DNA of 64,000 bases from Rhodanobacter sp. AS-Z3 (GCF_029224025.1 NZ_CP119392.1:1945001-2009000); one strand, 5' to 3'. Counted from the first letter of the stretch, positions 47,901 to 56,126 are shown. A program made the numbers and translations. The notes: generated by a model from the sequence alone, not told the origin.

Positions 47901-48435
47901 CCGTACCCATTGGAAAGACATCGAGCAGCGCGCCGCGCACTGCAAAGTCGCCAGGTTCGGCGACTTGCGGCACATGCCGGTAGCCGGCAGCCTCCAGTCG
48001 GCGCTGTTCGGCGGCCAGGTCGAATTTCTGTCCCTTGGCCAGCACCAGTCCGGAGCCGGTGATGTGCGAACGCGGCGCAATCCGCTGCATCAGGGTGGCG
48101 ATCGGCACCACCAGCACGCCGCGCTTCACGTTCGGCAGCTGATACAGCGTGGCGATGCGCTGGGAGACGATTTCAGGGTGGGGACTGAAGACGTCGTATG
48201 GCAGCGTCTCCCAGTCCGGGAACGGCAGCACCGGCAAGCCACCGGCGAAAATCTTCAGTTCGGATTCGAGCGCCTGCGCGCGTTGCGTATCGCGCGTGAC
48301 CGCCACCAGCAGGCCGTCGTGCGAGCGCGCCGCTTCGGCGATCAGCAGCGCGCGAGCGGAACCGTGTGGCGGCGTCCAGTAGCGGCGCTGCTTGGGCGTG
48401 GTTGGCAGGGGCGGGTGCTTGATCAGGTTGGACAT
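44968..48435 (-). CDS. mfd: Transcription-repair coupling factor Mfd
   Basis: A 1155-residue DNA translocase that removes stalled RNA polymerase and recruits UvrA. The UvrB-like region occupies the N terminus. The RNA polymerase-interacting domain is near 480-550. The helicase core has GDVGFGKTEVAL (Walker A, about 640), DEEQRFGV and TATPIPRTLNMAM, and the RAD region follows with QLRGRVGRSHHRAYAY. The C-terminal D7 domain is complete. Length is normal. No co-transcribed partner is close upstream. Confidence 0.97.
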   Translation of the reverse strand: MSNLIKHPPLPTTPKQRRYWTPPHGSARALLIAEAARSHDGLLVAVTRDTQRAQALESELKIFAGGLPVLPFPDWETLPYDVFSPHPEIVSQRIATLYQLPNVKRGVLVVPIATLMQRIAPRSHITGSGLVLAKGQKFDLAAEQRRLEAAGYRHVPQVAEPGDFAVRGALLDVFPMGTDEPYRIELFDDEVDSIRSFDPETQRSQQQVEKVELLPAREFPLTDEAAKEFRGNLRERFPIDVRRCPLYQDMKEGVTPGGIEYYLPLFFKQTATLFDYLADDALFVLGEGTGEAADQFWAQTEARYDQRAHDIERPVLPPAELYLPPDKLREQLNKRLRVEVVDASHEHAVAVGTQPAPDVPLNRKGEEPGSSLRHFLSSYPGRVLIAADSAGRREALIETLASAELKPQNIESWADFLPPTQSDGPKFAITIASLEQGFALTKPVLTVLTERELYGERVRSERDRKRRRGTARDPESIIRDLTELTLGAPIVHVDHGVGRYQGLQSMDVGGMDGEFLTIEYAKGDKLYVPVAQLGLVSRYSGTAPELAPLHSLGGDAWERARKKAAEKVRDVAAELLAIYAQRAARGGESMPIDRQLVEEFGSTFPFEETPDQESAIEAVLADLAAPRAMDRVICGDVGFGKTEVALRAAFATATAGKQVAVLVPTTLLAQQHYRNFADRFADWPVRVDVLSRFKSAKEVNEALKRLADGQIDVIVGTHKLLQPDIKFKNLGLVIVDEEQRFGVRQKEQLKKLRAEVDLLTMTATPIPRTLNMAMAGLRDLSLIATPPAHRSAVRTFISAWDPATIREALQRELSRGGQVYFLHNEVQSIDRTVRELQELVPDARIRIAHGQMPERELEGVMADFHRQRFNVLVCTTIIETGIDIPTANTIIIDRADRFGLAQLHQLRGRVGRSHHRAYAYLVVPDRKSITADAQKRLEALASLEELGAGFTLATHDLEIRGAGELLGDEQSGQIQEIGFGLYTELLDRAVRALKSGKIPDFDLSSEHETEVELHLPALIPDDYLGDVHARLTLYKRIASARSEDDLRDLQVEMIDRFGLLPDSTKQLFAVASLKLMATPLGIRKLDFGANGGRITFREKPEVDPMAIIKLIQQLPRVYKLDGQDKLKIMLELPGASERIRSAQEVLILLGARRPG

Positions 48436-48580
48436 GGGCGCGCGGGTGCTGGGCGCCGCGATCGAGCCGCGCCGGGGAAAGCGGACAAGTGTACCGCGAT
48501 GCGCTGTCGGCTCCCCGGTTTGGCTCGTCAGTTACGCGCCACTGCAAGCCGAGCGCAATTGTCGGGGTGCCGTTTCCCGA

Positions 48581-49186
48581 TCAGAGCTTCAGCGTGATCT
48601 GCGCCGTGCCGGGTTCGTCCGGCATCAAGTGCTGGACGAAACCCAGTTCCTGGCATAGCTGTAGCATCGGGCGGTTCTCGAACAGCACGTAGCCCCACAA
48701 TTCGGCAATCCCGCGGTGACGACAGTCGTCGACCAACCGCTGCATCAGCAGGGCGCCGAGTCCTCGGCGGGTCCAGTCGTGTTCCACCAGCACCGAGAAC
48801 TCCGCGCTGTCGCTGGCTTCATCGACGTAAATACGTCCCACGCCACGCATCTCGGCAGGTGTGGCTGACTCGTCCATCAGCACCCACGCCGTTTCCAGCG
48901 CGGGATCGATGCGACACAGCCGCTGCGCCATCGGTGCGGGCAGCTCGGACATCGCATGCAGGAAGCGGCGCCGGATATCTTCCGGCGAGAGTCGGGTGAA
49001 GCAGCGCTGCATGGCGGCTACATCGCCGGCTTCAATCGGACGAAGTAGCAGTTCGAGACCATCCTGGGTATGTACCAACTCGCCGTGCGAGGCCGTGGCG
49101 ACCTGCGGACGCGCGAAACGCTCGTTGCTGCGTGGTGGCAGCGCGGCGTAGCGGGAGGGTGCGGCAAAATCGATGGCAGGGATCAT
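48581..49186 (-). CDS. GNAT-family acetyltransferase
   Basis: A 201-residue protein starting at 49186 (MIPAIDFAAPSRY). LLLRPIEAGDVAAMQRCFTRLSPEDIRRRF and HDWTRRGLGALLMQRLVDDC show the GNAT fold, the latter with the acetyl-CoA loop RRGLGA. The composition is like the single GNAT domains related to the C terminus of protein lysine acetyltransferases such as Pat/YfiQ. The longer open frame upstream overlaps the divergent region and has no homology. Confidence 0.85.
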   Translation of the reverse strand: MIPAIDFAAPSRYAALPPRSNERFARPQVATASHGELVHTQDGLELLLRPIEAGDVAAMQRCFTRLSPEDIRRRFLHAMSELPAPMAQRLCRIDPALETAWVLMDESATPAEMRGVGRIYVDEASDSAEFSVLVEHDWTRRGLGALLMQRLVDDCRHRGIAELWGYVLFENRPMLQLCQELGFVQHLMPDEPGTAQITLKL

Positions 49187-49376
49187 GACAGCTCCATACT
49201 TTCGCGTATTGTGTGCATCGCAGCATGAATTTGCAATGATCAATTCGCCGCCATTTGTGCTGTGGGCTGCCAATTGTGTTTCGCTGTCGCTTGTTCGTGT
49301 TGCGGTACGGAACGCAGGAAAGCAGAAGGTCTGGCGATCTGGCAGCCTATGCATGACGAAACCGCAGGGGCTTCCC

Positions 49377-49778
49377 ATGAGCAAGAACACCCCACCCATG
49401 GGTATGTCGGTGACCCAACTGGAGGGGCTTTGTGGCCTCTGGCCCGGAGTTGTTCGAGACATCAAGTGGGGCGACAAGCTGGTCTTCAGCGTGGGCGGCA
49501 AGATGTTCGTGATGATGCACCTGGATGGCCGCGCAGATGGTCGGCTGGCTTTCAAGGTGGCGGACGATCGCTTTCTTGAGTTGACCGATTTGCCCGGGAT
49601 GATTCCCGCGCCGTACCTGGCACGTGCACACTGGATCGCGGTCACCGAGCCTTGGCGCTTCACTACGGCTGAACTGTATGCACTGCTGCGGGATGCTTAC
49701 GCCACGATCCGCACGAAGCTATCGAGAAAACTGCAGGCCGAACTCGGTCCGCTTCCCACCATGATGGACATGCCATGA
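49377..49778 (+). CDS. MmcQ/YjbR-family protein
   Basis: A 133-residue protein of the MmcQ/YjbR family, which has a double-wing fold proposed to bind DNA. The core VTQLEGLCGLWPGVVRDIKWGD, KMFVMMHLD, AFKVADDRFLELTDLPG and HWIAV matches the family. The start at 49377 follows an AGGGG ribosome site; an upstream in-frame ATG at 49353 is possible. Its stop overlaps the next start (ATGA), so the two are coupled. Confidence 0.88.
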   Translation: MSKNTPPMGMSVTQLEGLCGLWPGVVRDIKWGDKLVFSVGGKMFVMMHLDGRADGRLAFKVADDRFLELTDLPGMIPAPYLARAHWIAVTEPWRFTTAELYALLRDAYATIRTKLSRKLQAELGPLPTMMDMP

Positions 49779-50164
49779 CACAACATCTGGGCGCGCTGGC
49801 GCTGCTGGTTGCCGATTACGACGAGGCGATTGCCTGGTACACGCGAGCGCTGGGTTTCGAGCTGGTCGAGGACACCGACATGGGTGGCGGCAAACGCTGG
49901 GTTTTGCTGGCGCCACAAGGTTCGCGGGAGACGCGATTGCTGCTGGCCAGAGCGGTCAATGACGAACAACGGTCGCGTATCGGCAATCAGACCGGTGGCC
50001 GCGTATTCCTGCTGTTGAACACCGACGACTTCCAGCGTGATTGGCAGCGCATGCGCGCCGCCGGCGTGCATTTTCGCGAAGAGCCACGCCAGGAGGCTTA
50101 CGGCACCGTGGCGGTGTTCGACGATCTCTACGGCAATGGCTGGGATCTGCTGCAGCTGGCGTGA
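49775..50164 (+). CDS. VOC-family (glyoxalase-like) protein
   Basis: A 129-residue vicinal-oxygen-chelate fold protein: HLGALALLVADYDEAIAWYTRALGFELVEDT at the N terminus and TVAVFDDLYGNGWDLLQL at the C terminus. Related proteins are glyoxalases, dioxygenases or resistance proteins. Its nearness to aldehyde-defence genes is suggestive only. It ends next to a strong intergenic hairpin facing the convergent DJ-1 gene. Confidence 0.85.
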   Translation: MTQHLGALALLVADYDEAIAWYTRALGFELVEDTDMGGGKRWVLLAPQGSRETRLLLARAVNDEQRSRIGNQTGGRVFLLLNTDDFQRDWQRMRAAGVHFREEPRQEAYGTVAVFDDLYGNGWDLLQLA

Positions 50165-50170
50165 TGTGGA

Positions 50171-50205
50171 GCCACCAGCGATGCCGTTACGGCGTCGCTG
50201 GTGGC
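50171..50205. terminator. Hairpin between convergent genes, probable transcription end
   Basis: GCCACCAGCGA (50171-50181) pairs perfectly with TCGCTGGTGGC (50195-50205), with GCCGT/ACGGC inside. There is no U-run on either side, so it may act by slowing polymerase or with Rho. Confidence 0.5.
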
Positions 50206-50211
50206 GGTCGA

Positions 50212-50889
50212 TCAACCCAGCATCTTCAGCAACGCCTCGGCGGCGGGCGCGGACGAGGCCGGATTCTGGCCGGTGATCAACCGACCATCGGTGACCACGT
50301 ATGGCTGCCAGTCGCCGGCCTTGCTGTAGTTGCCGCCATTCTCTTTCAGCATGTCTTCGACCAGGAACGGCACCACCTTGGTCAGCTCGACTGCTGCTTC
50401 CTCGGTATTGGTAAATCCGGTGACCGACTTGCCTTGTACGAGTGGCTTGCCGTCGGGCGACTTCACGTGGCGCAGCACGCCGGGCGCGTGGCACACGGCG
50501 GCTACCGGTTTGCCGGCGGCCAGCGTGGTCTCGATCAACGCGATCGAGTGGCTGTCCTCGGCCAGATCCCACAACGGGCCGTGGCCGCCCGGGTAGAACA
50601 CGGCGTCGAAATCGGCGGCGGAGACATCCTGCAGCTTGTGCGTGCTGGCCAACACGGCTTGCGCGGCGTGGTCATCCTTGAAACGGCGCGTCGCGTCGGT
50701 CTGCGCCGACGGATCGTCGCTCTTGGGATCGAGCGGCGGCTGTCCGCCATGCGGCGAAGCGACGGTGACCTGCGCGCCCGCGTCCTTGAACACGTAGTAG
50801 GGCGCCGCGAATTCTTCCAGCCAGAAGCCGGTCTTCTTGCCGGTGTCGCCGAGTTTGTCGTGCGAGGTCAGTACCATCAGGATTTTCAT
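50212..50889 (-). CDS. DJ-1/PfpI-family protein (Hsp31/glyoxalase III-like)
   Basis: A 225-residue type-1 glutamine-amidotransferase-like protein. The nucleophile elbow PVAAVCHAPGVL places a cysteine at about 137, with an acidic partner upstream (TGFWLEEFAAP) and a His next to the Cys, as in Hsp31-like glyoxalases/deglycases. These convert methylglyoxal without glutathione or act as holdases. It is the last gene of the likely TetR-YqhD-CurA operon, 57 bases after its neighbour, with AAAGGAAA as ribosome site. Confidence 0.88.
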   Translation of the reverse strand: MKILMVLTSHDKLGDTGKKTGFWLEEFAAPYYVFKDAGAQVTVASPHGGQPPLDPKSDDPSAQTDATRRFKDDHAAQAVLASTHKLQDVSAADFDAVFYPGGHGPLWDLAEDSHSIALIETTLAAGKPVAAVCHAPGVLRHVKSPDGKPLVQGKSVTGFTNTEEAAVELTKVVPFLVEDMLKENGGNYSKAGDWQPYVVTDGRLITGQNPASSAPAAEALLKMLG

Positions 50890-50946
50890 GCATTTTCCTT
50901 TTTTGAAATGGGGGTAGGGGGAGCGAGCATTCTGGCTCGTCAGGCT

Positions 50947-51981
50947 TCATTCGCCGGCAACGCGGACCACCAGCTTGCCGAAATTGCTGCCCTGGAGCAT
51001 GCCGATGAAAGCCTGCGGTGCCTGGTCCAGTCCTTCGACGATGTCTTCGCGGAACTTGATCTTGCCCGCCTGCACCCATTGGCTCATCTGCTGCATGAAT
51101 TCGCCGTAACGATGGCCGTAGTCATCGAAGATGATGAAGCCCTGCATGCGGATGCGGCGGGTCAGGATGGTGCGCGCCAGCAGACCCAAGCGATCCGGGC
51201 CGTCGGGCAGCGCGGTGTCGTTGTAGTTGGCGATCAGGCCGCACACCGGCACGCGCGCCGAGGTATTGAGCAACGGCAACACGGCATCGAAGACGGCGCC
51301 GCCGACATTCTCGAAATACACGTCGATGCCTTCGGGGCAGGCGGCGGCCAGCTCGGCGGCGAAGTTGGCGCCGTGATGATCGATGCAGGCATCGAAGCCC
51401 AGTTGCTCGACCACGTAGCGGCACTTCTCCGGACCACCGGCGATGCCGACGCTGCGGCAGCCCTTGAGCTTGGCGATCTGACCGACCACCGAACCCACCG
51501 CACCGCTGGCGGCTGCGACGACAACGGTTTCACCGGGCTTGGGCTGGCCAATGTCGAGCAGGCCCATGTAGGCGGTGAAGCCGGGCATGCCCAGCACGCC
51601 CAGCGCCAGTGACGGGGTTTTCATCTGCGGATCGAGTTTGCTCAGGCCGCTACCGTCGGACAGTGCATGGTCCTGCCAGCCGCTGAAGCCGAGCACCAGA
51701 TCGCCTTCCTTGAAGTCCGGATGCCTGGAGGCCTGCACCCGCGAGACGGTGCCGCCGACCATGACGTCGCCGATGGCCACCGGCTCGGCGTACGACTTGG
51801 CGTCGTTCATGCGTCCGCGCATGTATGGATCAAGCGAGAGGTAGAGCGTGCGCAACAACAACTGACCGTCGGCGGGCTCGGGCAGCGGCGTTTCGCGCAG
51901 GCGGAAGTTGTCAGCGGTGGGCGCGCCGACCGGCCGGGAGTTCAGCACGATCGCGCGTTGCATGGACGGGTTTGCAGACAT
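50947..51981 (-). CDS. NADP-dependent oxidoreductase, CurA/leukotriene B4 12-hydroxydehydrogenase type
   Basis: A 344-residue zinc-free medium-chain dehydrogenase/reductase. The opening VLNSRPVGAPTADNFRLRETPLP and SLDPYMRGRMND are signatures of the CurA/YncB branch. The NADPH loop is AAASGAVGSVVGQIAKL. The branch reduces alpha,beta-unsaturated ketones and aldehydes. It lies 41 bases after the YqhD gene on the same strand, consistent with one detoxification operon. Confidence 0.92.
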   Translation of the reverse strand: MSANPSMQRAIVLNSRPVGAPTADNFRLRETPLPEPADGQLLLRTLYLSLDPYMRGRMNDAKSYAEPVAIGDVMVGGTVSRVQASRHPDFKEGDLVLGFSGWQDHALSDGSGLSKLDPQMKTPSLALGVLGMPGFTAYMGLLDIGQPKPGETVVVAAASGAVGSVVGQIAKLKGCRSVGIAGGPEKCRYVVEQLGFDACIDHHGANFAAELAAACPEGIDVYFENVGGAVFDAVLPLLNTSARVPVCGLIANYNDTALPDGPDRLGLLARTILTRRIRMQGFIIFDDYGHRYGEFMQQMSQWVQAGKIKFREDIVEGLDQAPQAFIGMLQGSNFGKLVVRVAGE

Positions 51982-52022
51982 GGGGATGATCTCTTTTGAC
52001 AGGACAGGTACGGCAGGACGGC

Positions 52023-53180
52023 TCAGAGTGCGGCTTCCAGAATGCGCCGACTGGTCGTCAGGGTGACGTCACGATGCTCGCCGAGCTGGGTCATGCCGTG
52101 GGCTTCCAGTTGCGCCACGATGACGTCGATCGACTCGGCATCCAGTTGGTAATCGGGCAGGCGCGTGGCGATACCCATCTGCTCAAAGAACGTGCGGGTC
52201 TTTTCGATGGCCTGGTCGATGCGCTCGTTCTCACTGCCGTCGTGGATCTGCCAGACCCGCTCGGCGTACTGCAGCAACTTGGCATGCTTGGCATCGCGAC
52301 GCACGTGCAGGCTGGCCGGCAACACGATGGCCAGCGTGCGGGCGTGATCGATGCCGTGCAGGGCGGTCAGCTCATGGCCGATCATGTGGGTGCTCCAGTC
52401 CTGCGGCACGCCGGCGCCGATCAGGCCATTCAGGGCCAGTGTGGCGATCCACATCAGGTTGGCGCGGGTGTCGTAATCCTGCGGATGGGCCAGGGCCTCC
52501 GGGCCGGTCTCGATCAGGCTCAGCAGCAGTCCTTCGGCGAAGCGATCCTGCACCTTGGCCTGCACCGGGTAGGTCAGGTACTGCTCGACGATGTGCACGA
52601 AGGCATCCACCACGCCATTGGCAATCTGTCGCGGCGGCAGGGTGTAGGTCCTGGTCGGGTCGAGGATGGAGAACTGCGGGAACGTGTGCGAACTGGAGAA
52701 CGCCAGCTTGGCGTGGATCGCCTTCTTGGTCACCACGCCGCCGTTGTTCATTTCCGAACCGGTGGCGGGCAGGGTGAGCACGCTGCCAAACGGCAAAGCG
52801 GTGGTCACATTGCGGCCGTGCTTTTCGAGGATGCTCCACGGGTCGCCTTCGAACGGCACTGCCGCCGCGACAAACTTGGTGCCGTCGATCACCGAACCGC
52901 CGCCCACGGCAAGCAGGTAATCCAGCTTTTGCTCGCGCACCTGCTCCACCGCACGCATCAGCGTCTCGAAGGTGGGGTTCGGTTCGATGCCGGCAAACTC
53001 CTCGACGTGCCGCTGGCCAAGTGCGGCCTTGACCTCATCCAGGGTGCCGTTGGCTTGGGCGCTGGCGCCGCCGTACAGAATCAGCACCCTGGCCGACGCG
53101 GGCAACAAGGTGTCCAGCTTGCTGATCGTTTCGGTGCCGAACACGATGCGGGTGGGGTTGTGGAATTCGAAATTCTGCAT
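52023..53180 (-). CDS. yqhD: YqhD-like NADPH-dependent aldehyde reductase
   Basis: A 385-residue iron-containing alcohol dehydrogenase family enzyme. FHNPTRIVFGTETIS, the NADP loop LLAVGGGSVIDGTKF, and the metal ligands in VVDAFVHIVEQYL and GHELTALHGIDHARTL follow the YqhD/butanol dehydrogenase pattern. It reduces toxic aldehydes such as acrolein and glyoxals. AAGGAG lies eight bases before the ATG, and a TTAGAC-N5-GTCTAA palindrome lies 15 bases before it. Its upstream neighbour is the NemR-like regulator. Confidence 0.93.
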   Translation of the reverse strand: MQNFEFHNPTRIVFGTETISKLDTLLPASARVLILYGGASAQANGTLDEVKAALGQRHVEEFAGIEPNPTFETLMRAVEQVREQKLDYLLAVGGGSVIDGTKFVAAAVPFEGDPWSILEKHGRNVTTALPFGSVLTLPATGSEMNNGGVVTKKAIHAKLAFSSSHTFPQFSILDPTRTYTLPPRQIANGVVDAFVHIVEQYLTYPVQAKVQDRFAEGLLLSLIETGPEALAHPQDYDTRANLMWIATLALNGLIGAGVPQDWSTHMIGHELTALHGIDHARTLAIVLPASLHVRRDAKHAKLLQYAERVWQIHDGSENERIDQAIEKTRTFFEQMGIATRLPDYQLDAESIDVIVAQLEAHGMTQLGEHRDVTLTTSRRILEAAL

Positions 53181-53194
53181 GGAAAGCTCCTTGA

Positions 53195-53211
53195 TTAGAC
53201 CGGTCGTCTAA
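53195..53211. promoter_or_regulatory. Candidate operator before yqhD
   Basis: TTAGACCGGTCGTCTAA is a perfect 6-bp inverted repeat around a 5-bp spacer, in the 73-base gap between the TetR gene and yqhD. It matches the site before the TetR gene at 53887-53903. Confidence 0.75.
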
Positions 53212-53253
53212 ATTGTGGGCAAAGCTCAGCCGCGCACGCTGACGCGGCGGGGT

Positions 53254-53865
53254 TCATTCGGAAGGGTGGTTGTCGGACGGCAGTTGCAGCCATTGCCGGG
53301 TCGCGGCCATGGCGCCATCCAGGCTGCTGCGGTCGTGCCGGAACTTGCTGAGCAAGGTGGCACCCAGCCAGGTTTCATACAGCGTCTGGGCCGTCTGCCT
53401 GGCGTCCAGGTGCGAGCCCAGCGAGCCATCGGCGATGCCTTCGCCAATGCAGCGGGCCAGTCGATCAATGACCCGGTCGGTACCGCGATGCAGGGCAATA
53501 CGCATGGCTTCGGAAAGGTCGGACACCTCACCGCCCAGCTTCACCGCCAGGCAACGGCCGTCGACGCAGTCGCCGACCTGACTCTCCTGCCACTGCTGCC
53601 AGTACGCCATCAAGCGTTCGGCCGCCGTGTGGCCGGGGCGCGAGAGCAACGCATCCAGTTGGGTCAGGTAGTCGTCGAAATAGCTGTCCAGCAGGGCTTC
53701 GCCGAACAGCTCCTTGGACTTGAAGTAGTGGTAGAACGAGCCCTTGGGGACGTCGGCCGCGCTCAATACCTCGTTTAGCCCCACCGCCGAGAACCCCTTG
53801 CCGAGAATGATCGGTTTGGCGGTGTCGAGAATATATTGGCGTACGCCGTTGCGGTCGGTGTCCAT
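53254..53865 (-). CDS. nemR: TetR-family regulator, NemR-like electrophile sensor
   Basis: A 203-residue repressor. The N-terminal helix-turn-helix (GLNEVLSAADVPKGSFYHYFKSKELF) and the effector segment CLAVKLGGEVSDLSEAMR closely follow E. coli NemR. Cys105 in GRCLAVKL aligns with the NemR redox cysteine (Cys106), and Cys100 lies nearby. In E. coli NemR is inactivated by HOCl, quinones and methylglyoxal. Matching palindromes lie upstream of this gene and of yqhD, so it probably controls itself and the three downstream genes. The symbol is by resemblance. Confidence 0.85.
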   Translation of the reverse strand: MDTDRNGVRQYILDTAKPIILGKGFSAVGLNEVLSAADVPKGSFYHYFKSKELFGEALLDSYFDDYLTQLDALLSRPGHTAAERLMAYWQQWQESQVGDCVDGRCLAVKLGGEVSDLSEAMRIALHRGTDRVIDRLARCIGEGIADGSLGSHLDARQTAQTLYETWLGATLLSKFRHDRSSLDGAMAATRQWLQLPSDNHPSE

Positions 53866-53886
53866 GGGCCGGGATGATAGCGCAGA

Positions 53887-53903
53887 TTAGACCAGTCGTC
53901 TAG
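53887..53903. promoter_or_regulatory. Candidate operator before the NemR-like gene
   Basis: TTAGACCAGTCGTCTAG lies 22 bases before the start codon. It is the same TTAGAC-N5-GTCTA site as before yqhD with one base changed at the end. Confidence 0.75.
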
Positions 53904-53954
53904 AGTGCCTTCCGCCCGATGATTTCGGGGCAATCCCCTCGGCGCTGATCCCTG

Positions 53955-54494
53955 TCACCAGATCAGATCGTCCGGTACCTGAAACTGCTTGTAAAAGTCG
54001 TCGTCGGCATCGCTGCTATCGCTGCGTTGGCTGCGAGCATGGTCCAGCACGATCATCGTGGCATCGCGTTCGTGAACCTTGTCGGCGGCCATTCGCGGCA
54101 GCAGCTCGTAGCCGTCCCCGTGGCGCACGATCACCAGCGTGCCGGCGGCCAGCTGGGCGCGCAGTGCCTCGTTCACCAGCACGTCGCGGATCTTGTCGCC
54201 GTCGGTGAAGCGATAGGCGATCTCGCCCTCGCGCTTGACCTTGTGCGCCTCGACGATCTGGCGCACCTGGATGCGTGCTTCGTTGAGACGAAGCAGGGCA
54301 TTGCGCTCGGCCGCGATCGCACGATCACGCTCGGCCTTTTCTGCCTGCAGGCGCTGCGCCTCGACCTGCTCCGCGCTGGCTGGCGCGGATGCCTTGCCGT
54401 TGTGCTTCTTGACCTGTTCGCGCACGACTTGCGCGGCCTTGGTCTTGTTGACCAGGCCGGCCTTGAGCAGTTGTTCCTGCAGGGGATTGCGCAT
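53955..54494 (-). CDS. DUF2058 family protein (YaiL-like)
   Basis: A 179-residue, highly charged protein of family DUF2058. The start RNPLQEQLLKAGLVNKTKAAQVVRE and the middle EAHKVKREGEIAYRFTDG are family hallmarks. Residues about 25-75 form a long Lys/Glu/Ala helix likely to be coiled coil. The function is not established, though relatives are suspected to bind RNA or ribosomes. It stands alone between the TetR gene and a CDF transporter. Confidence 0.88.
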   Translation of the reverse strand: MRNPLQEQLLKAGLVNKTKAAQVVREQVKKHNGKASAPASAEQVEAQRLQAEKAERDRAIAAERNALLRLNEARIQVRQIVEAHKVKREGEIAYRFTDGDKIRDVLVNEALRAQLAAGTLVIVRHGDGYELLPRMAADKVHERDATMIVLDHARSQRSDSSDADDDFYKQFQVPDDLIW

Positions 54495-54580
54495 GTGAAG
54501 TCGTGGATCGGTAGGCGTGAATGATGGCCGCAGTGTAACGCGGCGGTGATTGTCGCCCGCGCAGGGCGGGCGGTAGCGAC

Positions 54581-55492
54581 TCAGTCGGCGTTGTCTGGCT
54601 CGAAGAAGCTCCAGCGCACGTCGGTGAACTCGGCCTTCATCGCTGCTTCGACCGTGTTGATCGCCGCGATCAGACTCTGATTGTCGGCGGTCGGTTGCAT
54701 GCGCGCCTTCACCGCGACCATCACCTCAGCGCCCATTTGCAGGGTGATCAGGTTCAGCACCTCGGCGACCTCTGGCCGGGCCTGCAGGAACGCCTGCAGT
54801 TCGTGGCGTCGGCGCGGTTCCACGCCCTGACCGATTAGCAAGGCCTTGACCTCGATCGCTACCAGTATGGCGACCACGATCAGCAGCACGCCGATCACGA
54901 TGGTGCCGGCAGCGTCGAACATCAGGTTGCCAGTGAGCATGGTCAGGCCGACCGCGAGTGCGGCCAGACACAGTCCGACCAGTGCGGCCAGATCTTCGCC
55001 GAAAATTACCAGCAATTCGCTGGAGCGGGTTTCGCGGAACCAGGTCCACAGGTTCTGATCACCGCGCACCTTGTTCACTTCCTGCAGGCAACCGCGCATC
55101 GAGAGACCTTCGGCAATGATCCCGAAGCCGAGCACGCCTAGTGCCAGCCACGGCCACTTCAGCGGTTCGGGATGGGACAGTTTGTGCACGCCCTCGTAGA
55201 CCGAGAACATGCCGCCGACACTGAACAACAGAATCGCGACCAGGAACGACCAGAAGTACAGCGCACGACCCCAGCCCAGCGGGTATTCGTCGGAAGGTGG
55301 ACGTTTGGCCTGGCGGATGCCCAGCAGCAGCAGACCCTGGTTGCCGCAGTCAGCCAGCGAATGCACCGCTTCGGCCATCATCGCGCCGGAGCCGGTGACC
55401 ACGGCTGCGACCAGTTTGGCTACGAAAATGGCGAAATTGGCGCCCAGCGCGAGCAGGATCGCCTTGATCGGATTGGCGTGACCGGATGACAT
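54581..55492 (-). CDS. Cation diffusion facilitator transporter
   Basis: A 303-residue CDF protein with six predicted helices and a C-terminal cytoplasmic metal-binding domain (about 215-295). Helix 2 keeps the HxxxD site (EAVHSLADCGNQ). Helix 5 has GEDLAALVG with acidic residues in place of the usual His-Asp pair, which may shift the metal preference away from zinc. It exports divalent metal in exchange for protons. The exact metal cannot be read from sequence. Confidence 0.9.
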   Translation of the reverse strand: MSSGHANPIKAILLALGANFAIFVAKLVAAVVTGSGAMMAEAVHSLADCGNQGLLLLGIRQAKRPPSDEYPLGWGRALYFWSFLVAILLFSVGGMFSVYEGVHKLSHPEPLKWPWLALGVLGFGIIAEGLSMRGCLQEVNKVRGDQNLWTWFRETRSSELLVIFGEDLAALVGLCLAALAVGLTMLTGNLMFDAAGTIVIGVLLIVVAILVAIEVKALLIGQGVEPRRRHELQAFLQARPEVAEVLNLITLQMGAEVMVAVKARMQPTADNQSLIAAINTVEAAMKAEFTDVRWSFFEPDNAD

Positions 55493-55571
55493 GCGGCTTC
55501 AGTCCATGGAAGGAGGCCGCCAAGTTTACCGGTCGCGCAGGATTTTGCGTGCGGCCCGCCGTGACGGACGA

Positions 55572-56087
55572 TCAGCGAATGCCGACGCCCAGACCCAGGC
55601 CGAAGTGGATGTTGCTGCGACCTTTGGTCATTTCATCGGCGGTCCACACGTGCGATTGGGCCACGCTGACCAGCGGGAACACGTAGTCAGCTTCGCCGAC
55701 CTTGCCGGCACGGCTGCCGGAGAGCTTGCCGTCAACCGTCATCAGCGAGCCTGTCGGGTAGTCCAGCGGCTCGACATAGCCACGCATCACCGCGATGAAG
55801 CGACCGTTGCCGCTGTCGTTTGCTTTCGGACGCTGCGAGGAGTCCAGGGGATAGGCCAGCAATTCAATCTCGCTGTGGTCGGCGAATACCTTGACCTGCA
55901 CGATGCGACCACCCCAGACCACTTCGCTGTTGCTGAACTTTTCCGGCGCCTGGGCGACCTGGAACGGAGCTGCCGTAACGGCGGCTGCGCTGTTCTTGTA
56001 GATCGGCGCGGGTGCGCAGGCGGCCAACAGCAGCAAGGTGGCCGGGGCAGCAAGACGAACAAGGAAGGACGTTCGGCGGAAAGACAT
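55572..56087 (-). CDS. slp: Slp-family outer-membrane lipoprotein
   Basis: A 171-residue lipoprotein. The signal peptide ends in LLLLAACAP, with the lipidated Cys at about 24. The mature part matches Slp (starvation lipoprotein): VVWGGRIVQVKVF, EIELLAYPLD and GKVGEADYVFPLV. The family sits in the outer membrane and is induced by carbon starvation or acid in enterics. AGGAG precedes the ATG. Confidence 0.9.
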   Translation of the reverse strand: MSFRRTSFLVRLAAPATLLLLAACAPAPIYKNSAAAVTAAPFQVAQAPEKFSNSEVVWGGRIVQVKVFADHSEIELLAYPLDSSQRPKANDSGNGRFIAVMRGYVEPLDYPTGSLMTVDGKLSGSRAGKVGEADYVFPLVSVAQSHVWTADEMTKGRSNIHFGLGLGVGIR

Positions 56088-56126
56088 GGTCGTGCTCCTG
56101 CGGGACGCGGATGAATGCTTGCGAGC

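Noticed and set aside
46786..48597. 603-codon plus-strand open frame
   Set aside because: It is antisense to mfd, whose frame carries all helicase motifs.
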